Below, one piece after another: positions 58,348-64,000 of a stretch of 64,000 nucleotides of DNA. The notes beneath the pieces were generated by a model that worked only from the letters and a program-made list of their open reading frames with translations, searched no databases and was not told the origin of the DNA. The translations under genes were made by a program, and so were the position numbers. How positions within the stretch are numbered: position 1 is the first letter of the stretch; each line of letters begins with the position of its first letter. The stretch is from Macrothele yani (taxonomy: Eukaryota; Arthropoda; Arachnida; Araneae; Macrothelidae): positions 164,268,709-164,332,708 of the forward strand of contig CM076997.1 of the NCBI GenBank assembly GCA_039090855.1, given 5' to 3'.

Positions 58348-59494
58348 TGATTTCGCTGCGTAATCAGCTGTTCTGGTACTGAGTAAACAGATTGTGTTCA
58401 AATAATGATTTGTGTCACGCATATTCTGAAACAGCATTTATTGATGCCAATTTAGTACATTGTGAAAGACTTTTGTATATTGCAGACCTTGATTAATGAA
58501 TAAAAAAGTGGTTTGCATACTGAAAAGTAAACTTACGTTATCATTGAACTTTGGTCGTTATCTTGAAGCGATATTTATGATTAATTAAGATGTTCTGCTA
58601 TCTGAGGCTCATTCGGAAAAGTGACGAATCAGGACTACAAGCTAAGCTATTCAAGTTAAGCTACTTAAATAAGTCCATATGCTTTAAGCTAAGTACTGAG
58701 CGTTAAGTATTTTGAAGATGGAAGTTAACGTAAAAATACAATCCAACAAAACCTTTTTATAACTTTTATCTAATATGTGTTGCAGTCTCTTGAAGATGGA
58801 TGCAGTTTCCGTACAACATTAATAAACTTTTGCCATTTCATGAAGGAGCACAAATATGTATTATCCTAACAGCTAATTTGTCTCGATTGTTCGAACTGAT
58901 TTTAGTCTGTACTACATTCACACCATATGTATTTTGGAATCATTTTCATTAAATTCATTAAATATTCTCTGTTGGGGAGGAATCTTGGGTTCGCATTGGC
59001 CGAGCTGCGCTTGGAAACCTTGTCGGAACAAACCGCTGTTAGTAGTATGATGGCGGGTGTTATATTGTGTAAAACTAGCATCAGGGAAATGTAAAAGCAG
59101 GCGTTTTCTTGTTGAAACTGGGCATACGAAAAGGTAAGACGCAGCTTTCATGTCTTTACAAACGTAGCGTTCACCTACATTCCTGCATTTAAGAATAATA
59201 TACTGCTACCGAAGATAACAGTTCATTCGCTACGGTCATTTTGATTCATTTTAATGCTTTCATATCTCTATCCGGGGGCTTCCTTTGAAAACATTTGGAA
59301 CACCAGTAGAAACAATTTGTAAACAAAATGCGCGCTTTCTACATGCCAAGAAGATAAGAAAAGCAAATAGTCCAAACAAAATCTTACGTTGAAAAGCAGA
59401 AAGGTAGCGGGTACTAAACAAAAATGCTAAACAAAAAGTGAAAAGAGAAGTTGAAGATTGAGTTCCTCAATAGTTTGTTAGTACTGCGCATTTA
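58348..59494. other. No recognisable gene
   Basis: AT-rich intron. Confidence 0.45.
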
Positions 59495-61146
59495 GGGGAA
59501 GTTGGGGTAGCCCCGGACACATAAATCATACTGTAAAATATTTGAAAATCAACAGAATGAAACCTGTATTTGCAGATTAGAAATGAAGTAAAACACTTAT
59601 CTTAGAATTGTAAGTAAGTAACAATCAGATAGTTAAATCAACTTAGCTGAAATCGAGTCTTGAAGTCAGTCTTCAATGTTCGGCAAAAAAAAAAAAAAAA
59701 AAGAATTGGCGGGCAGCCCTGGACATAGATTTCAGAGATGGCCAACCGTTCTTTAGCCCTGCAAAACGTCAGAGTAAAAATAAACTTCCGAAGGGTCAAT
59801 GTCCACACACTTTTCATGCGCCCAGTCTTTGCATCTATGACATTGAATCCAATCTTCTTCGAAAGATTCTCCCTCATTGCTGGTTTGCAGAGTGAAATTG
59901 GGAACGTTCTGCTTTTTTTTCTTTTTTGTATTGCTCCTGACCTGGTTTTTCTCTGTCAACGTGTTTGTGAAGGGCACAGATGTTAGAATCTCACTTTTCT
60001 GTGTCTTTCGTGAGCGCGTCAGAAGGCGTTTCCGAATTGCATTAGGAAGAGGGGTAAATTGTTTGAGCACTTCGCTTGCACTATAACGTGCTGTTGAAGA
60101 TGTAGTTTCGGGTGTTAGATGCGGGTTACTAGTTGATTGCTACTATATCTGACCGGTGGAAGGCTGCGTGATGTGACTGGTAGACGGCTTATTAGCAGTG
60201 TTTTCAGTCAACGCCGGTTCTTGTTCAATATCGGTCATTAACGCTGGAAAGAAATCCAAATCTCCGAAAACATCCCGATTAAAAAGATAAATTCCTGAGC
60301 ACTTAAACCCATTTTGTGCTCTTTCTACTCTAGCTGCTTTAGCAAAAGCAACATTCACTAATGCAGCGATGTCGTAGCGGTGATCCTAGCCCCTGGGTTT
60401 CGTCTCATCCACCATGCATTTTATGAAGCAAACGCAGTTTTAAATGGCTTGAAAAATGTTCTGTCCAGCGGTTGCAATTTGCGTATTGTGTGTGGTGGTG
60501 TACTCAGGATATGTATGTTATTAGCACGAGCAAACACTATCCCTGGTAACTCCTTGTGACTAGCATGTCCATCGATAATCAATACTACAGGACTCTCCTT
60601 TGAAGGCTGCAGCCATTGTAGACATATCTCACCATTCATCCATCCACTTTCATGTGGAATGGCAATGTTGTCGGGCGGAGCTCCAATCATAAAACGGCCA
60701 TTTTTATCCATTCTTTTCCTTGGAAAAATAAAACGAGGAGGTACGAAATGGCCAGTCACAATCATAGCAAACATCAACGTGATGTTTCGTCCTTTCTCAC
60801 CAGAAGTAATGTCCGGGGGTACCCGAACGCCTTGACCCTACGTTTTTATTCATAGCAGTCAAACAATACAAGCAATTAAAATACGAAACCTTAGTCACAA
60901 ACTACGATAAATACTCTGTAATTTGATTTAAAAAGTAAACGGCGAGAACGAACAGGTTAGCACGGGAACACAATTCACTGTCACGGGTCACTCGCTCAGC
61001 GTTCGTGGGACTACTGATCCGAATCTGCAGTTACGGGTTGCAGTTCGTATTTTGACGAGTCGCTTTCATATCTATGTGTGCGTGATCGTCCAGAATGTAA
61101 AGTGTCCGGGGGTACCCGCCGCATGGGGCTACCAAAACCTGCCCTA
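59495..61146 (-). mobile_element. Tigger/pogo-type DNA transposon, decayed
   Basis: Imperfect ends: GGGGAAGTTGGGGTAGCCCC at about 59497, and from the other end TAGGGCAGGTTTTGGTAGCC then CC at about 61146. CGGACA-type sequence follows both. The interior encodes a DDE transposase on the minus strand. Confidence 0.72.
59753..60850 (-). pseudogene. Tigger/pogo-like DDE transposase with C-terminal PHD-like zinc motif
   Basis: From 60850: VRVPPDITSGEKGRNITLMF, then MIVTGHFVPPRFIFPRKRM, the catalytic-region phrase VVLIIDGHASHKELPG, and LSTPPHTIRKLQPLDRTFFK at 60480-60440. After a stop, KCSGIYLFNRDVFGDLDFFP (60300 region) and finally KRLLTRSRKTQKSEIL and a Cys/His cluster IQCHRCKDWAHEKCVDI (59825-59780). 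This order is typical of insect-type pogo/Tigger proteins that end in a PHD-like finger. The N-terminal CENP-B-like DNA-binding region is missing or too decayed to see. Stops separate the three parts, so it is a pseudogene. Confidence 0.8.
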
Positions 61147-61767
61147 CAGATATAAGATGATAACTATTATATGATACTTTGCCTAAAATCTAATTGTAAT
61201 GCTGAGGATTTAATACGCAGAACATTAACTAATTTGCACATGGTTTTTCACTCCATCAATAACTACCCATATGCTTGCAAGAGCCAGGAAACCATTTCTT
61301 CAACATTGTCATCAGCAGAGGTGGCTGTCCCGTTCCTTCTTCATGCGTCATACTTAAGCTACTATTTTTCAACTTCGAAATATGTTTAGAGACACTCCGC
61401 TAAGTCAAAACACTGTTACTATACTGTGCTCAAACCCTTCGAGGTACTCGTATTTCAAACCATGGTACACCAAACATGTTTCACCGATCGCATTTCTCCT
61501 TTTGCGGTCCAGGAAAGAATATCGGCTACGTTAAGGGTATGATTTACACAGAACTAACCAATCAATGTCAAACCATCACGCCTCTAACTGCTTGAGCAAC
61601 GAGCAGTACGACCAACCGAAATCAAATGACAGCGTTGTGGTCAATGGTCGGCTCATCCTCGTGCAAATATTTATTGCAAACATCACTAGTTTCTACGCAC
61701 TTTGCTGCAGTTTTTTCATAAAAGCTCAGATAAACAGATACCATAAAACACTTCACACGGTATCTTT
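61147..61767. other. No recognisable gene
   Basis: Intron sequence without a recognised element. Confidence 0.45.
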
Positions 61768-61891
61768 TTGTTTTGTTTTATTGTGTTACACATAAATTCT
61801 TTGTGTGTCTATTTGTTTTGTTTTATTGTGTTACACATAAATTCTTTGTGTGTGTGTGTTCTAGACGAACACACACACACAAAGAATTTAT
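61768..61891. repeat. Tandem duplication and hairpin
   Basis: TGTTTTGTTTTATTGTGTTA and CACATAAATTCTTTGTGTG occur twice in tandem (61768-61808 and 61813-61853). The second copy runs into a (GT)n tract and then its complement (61838-61891), which forms a hairpin around TTCTAGACGAA. Confidence 0.8.
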
Positions 61892-62088
61892 AAAAAGGAA
61901 TGGGTACAGTAGTTCTAATGTGCCTGGATAATTTTTAGATGCATATACAACTATGAAAAGATGTTATAAGACTATTGCTCAGTTTCACACTGGGTTTTTA
62001 TTTCATTTTGTAGCGTTTCGATCAATAACAAGGTATCTTACCACTGTGGCTGGTTGTGACATATTAGATATACCCTTCATCTTTTCAG

Positions 62089-62237
62089 ATACACCATTGA
62101 TGAAACTACTACAGATGAAGGCGTCACTTCGGAAGTTCACATTCAATCTGCGGACAGAAGGGATTCTTCACTTTTTACCTGCATTGCTGAAAATGGTTAC
62201 GGCAAAGATGAAATGAATATCCAGATTATTGTGCAAG
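62089..62237 (+). CDS. Dscam: Dscam-type receptor, exon for the second half of the Ig domain
   Basis: After acceptor CTTTTCAG the exon completes a Lys codon and reads YTIDETTTDEG, VTSEVHIQSADRRDSSLF, the F-strand cysteine in TCIAENGYGKDE, and MNIQIIVQ, then the donor GGTAGTG. The cysteine pairs with the one in the 25718 exon. The G-strand ending and phase-1 exit are normal for an Ig exon. The DEGVTSE and DSSLFTCIAENGYG segments are the strongest Dscam signature in the window. No following FN3 exon lies before 64000. Exons of this half-domain pair may be part of an alternatively spliced cluster, but I see no second copy. Confidence 0.87.
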
Positions 62238-62560
62238 GTAGTGAAATTCTTTATCAATATAGTTTAAAATTCACATAGTAATGCATTTTAATGCAGGTGT
62301 CACCTGTGTTCTTAAAATAAGACAGGTGACATCATTTCAATTGCAATATGTGCATGCAATTCTTCCGTTTGGAATGGTGTTTAGGATATTTTCTAGCTGA
62401 AAGCGACATATTATAGTAAGCTCTAGCACATGTAAGCCATGCATTCCGTCAATATCGAACGATTAATTTACTACGTAATACGGTTGACTACAACACACTT
62501 AAAACATCTTGCTTAATTCTATGTCAATTTTTGCTAAACAGGTGGCTGTCATGTCTTATA
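62238..62560. other. Intron sequence after the second exon
   Basis: AT-rich, with nothing recognised. Confidence 0.45.
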
Positions 62561-63763
62561 CACGGTCGAGACAAATTATTGTGACCACCAGCAAATTTGC
62601 AGTGTAACCGCCGTGTGCAGCACAGAGAGCAGCTAGACGAGCAGGAAGTGACTCAATAAGGTGCTGGGAAGTGTTTACAGGCATGTGGAGTCATGCTGAC
62701 TGCAGTTCATCTGACAGCTGCTGGAGGGTGCGTGGTGGATCCATTAAGCAAACAACATGATCGAGGTGGTCCCACAAATTCTCAATTGGGTTTAAGTCTG
62801 GGGAATAAGGGGGACAGGGAAGTACTTTGAAGACTTAATCGTTATCTTCGAACCACTCTGGAACACTTCTAGCTGTATGACACGTCGCATTGTCGTTCTG
62901 GAAGATCCCATCCGCCCAAGGGAAGACAATCAGCATGTGTGGGTGTACGTGGTCTGCAAGGATGGATTCATAACGAATTCGGTCCATAGTGCCTTCCACA
63001 GATATGAGTGGAACCAGAGAATGCCGAGAAAATATTCCCCAGACCATAACGGGCTTGTGTTCTTCCAGAAGTGGTTTAAGACTGTTTGTTATCTGATGTT
63101 TCTCGCCTTATACGCCAAATTCCATCCGTTCGATGAAGCAGAATGCGTGACTCATTGGAGAAATCAATCATTTCTTAATCAGTGGAGGTCCAATTCCGAT
63201 ACTGTCGTGCAAATGTAAGCATTTTCTGCCAATGCACCTTCGTTAGCATAGGTGCACTGGCCATTCCGTCTGCATCAGAGTTCCATAAGCAGCAGGGTTC
63301 GATTAACTGCCGTTTTAGGCACACTTCGGGTAGCCCCCTAACCTGGTTCATTCGGCCAGTGAGTTGCACCACTGAACAGTGTCAATCGACGCTCGCGCAC
63401 ATTTAAAGCCGACGTTCACCTCTCACGCCAATGGCACGTGGTTCTCCGCAGTTTCCACGCCGCTAATTAGCAATGATGCCGTTTCTTCAATCACGATACA
63501 CTTTAATCACAGGAGCACATGAACAGTTCTCAAACTGCGCTGTTTCAGAAATACACCCTTGGCCCGAAAGCCGAAAAAACATCCCTTTTTGCAAATCTCA
63601 TAAATCGCTCCTTTTGTCCATGACAGCAACGAGTAATATGTTCTCAGAATGCCTACAGCACACCTTATATACCCTCCAAGCCAGCTCACGACACGTGCCT
63701 TCTTTCATTGGCTATGCGCTGTTGACGTCAAAAGTAGGAGGTGGTCAGAATAATGTGGTTGTG
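62561..63763 (-). mobile_element. Tc1-like DNA transposon
   Basis: Ends CACGGTCGAGACAAATTATT, then GTGACCACC, on the left; from the right end CACAACCACATTATTCTGAC, then CACC. TA flanks at 62559-62560 and 63764-63765. Length is 1,203 bp. Confidence 0.85.
62575..63330 (-). pseudogene. Tc1-like transposase, degraded
   Basis: SAPMLTKVHWQKMLTFARQY (63250 region) precedes the first catalytic segment, which reads FSNESR instead of FSDESR, an Asp-to-Asn change. Then follow the tryptophan box MVWGIFSRHSLVPLI and FQNDNATCHTARSVPEWFED with the second Asp. After a stop (62834), PYSPDLNPIENLWDHLDHVV carries the final catalytic Glu. The C-terminus AALCAAHGGYTANL runs into the terminal repeat. Stops after WTSTD, NKQS and FEDND show it is dead. 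Confidence 0.83.
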
Positions 63764-63765
63764 TA

Positions 63766-64000
63766 GATCCCGCCCCTGTGGTACAATTGGAATATTCATG
63801 CCTCTGAAGCGTATTCGATTACTTATTGTCTCTCTAGGAGTGACGAAAAGTTCCATACACTTTAGTTATATGGTATTTAGTATAACCATTTTCATTCTTT
63901 CATACAAAATTGAACCTCTGTCGGTTTTTCAGGTCAGCGGGTTTCTCTGTCAATGCTCACTGACCTACAAAATTGAATTCTGAATTCCAAAATGTTGCAT
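63766..64000. other. No recognisable feature
   Basis: AT-rich sequence. A TTTTTCAG at about 63925-63932 could act as a splice acceptor, but the following frame has no FN3 or Ig character and hits a stop after 14 codons. Confidence 0.4.

Larger units (their letters stand above)
25866..62088 (+). other. 36.2-kb intron inside one Ig domain
   Basis: Runs from the donor GTTAGT to the acceptor CTTTTCAG. Removing it joins phase 2 to phase 2 and restores an AAA (Lys) codon. The intron holds most of the mobile elements listed below. No third Ig half-exon was recognised between them. Confidence 0.75.

Noticed and set aside
63925..63980. Next exon of the Dscam-type gene after TTTTTCAG
   Set aside because: The frame continuing from phase 1 shows no FN3 or Ig features and stops after 14 codons.

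Overview
This is a eukaryotic, intron-dominated window. It is almost certainly from an arthropod and most likely a chelicerate with a large, transposon-rich genome. The only host coding sequence I can support is one immunoglobulin domain of a Dscam-type cell-surface receptor, split between two exons on the + strand (25718-25865 and 62089-62237). Their splice phases fit together, so one 36,223-bp intron (25866-62088) fills most of the window. Bases 1-25717 would be the upstream intron and 62238-64000 the start of the next one. The species assignment is inference from the Dscam sequence and the transposon mix; no rRNA, mitochondrial or other diagnostic gene is present.

The rest is mobile and repetitive DNA, much of it with visible termini and target-site duplications (TSDs). 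From left to right: a 592-bp non-coding LTR element whose LTRs contain a tRNA-like sequence (1263-1854); a 5'-truncated RTE-type LINE (4380-5388); a decayed hAT element with a perfect 8-bp TSD (5475-8531); two head-to-head Penelope-like fragments with GIY-YIG domains (10076-11872), one interrupted by a young SINE; a foldback element holding a 49-bp minisatellite (15230-16615); a SINE tetramer (18750-19545); a Tc1-like element beside a 233-bp palindrome (21924-23570); and a 145-bp-unit repeat family present three times (14371, 23646, 31021).

Inside the large intron lie a 53-bp minisatellite, a mariner pseudogene (31852-33193), several Tc1-like elements (34947, 42790, 43657, 58118), a small hAT-type MITE (38369-38826), an almost intact RTE-type LINE (38946-42134) with one homopolymer frameshift, a ~2.1-kb satellite with ~150-bp monomers and a ~457-bp higher-order period (50980-53105) whose monomers carry a CTCF-core-like motif, a second young SINE (54471), a decayed LINE (55381-58095) and a Tigger/pogo-type element (59495-61146). 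A further Tc1-like element lies downstream of the second exon (62561-63763).

The most unusual items are the tRNA-bearing miniature LTR element, the CTCF-motif satellite, the variable-length 145-bp repeat family (its ends are bracketed by insertion into a LINE), the inverted Penelope pair, and a single Ig domain split by 36 kb of transposons.
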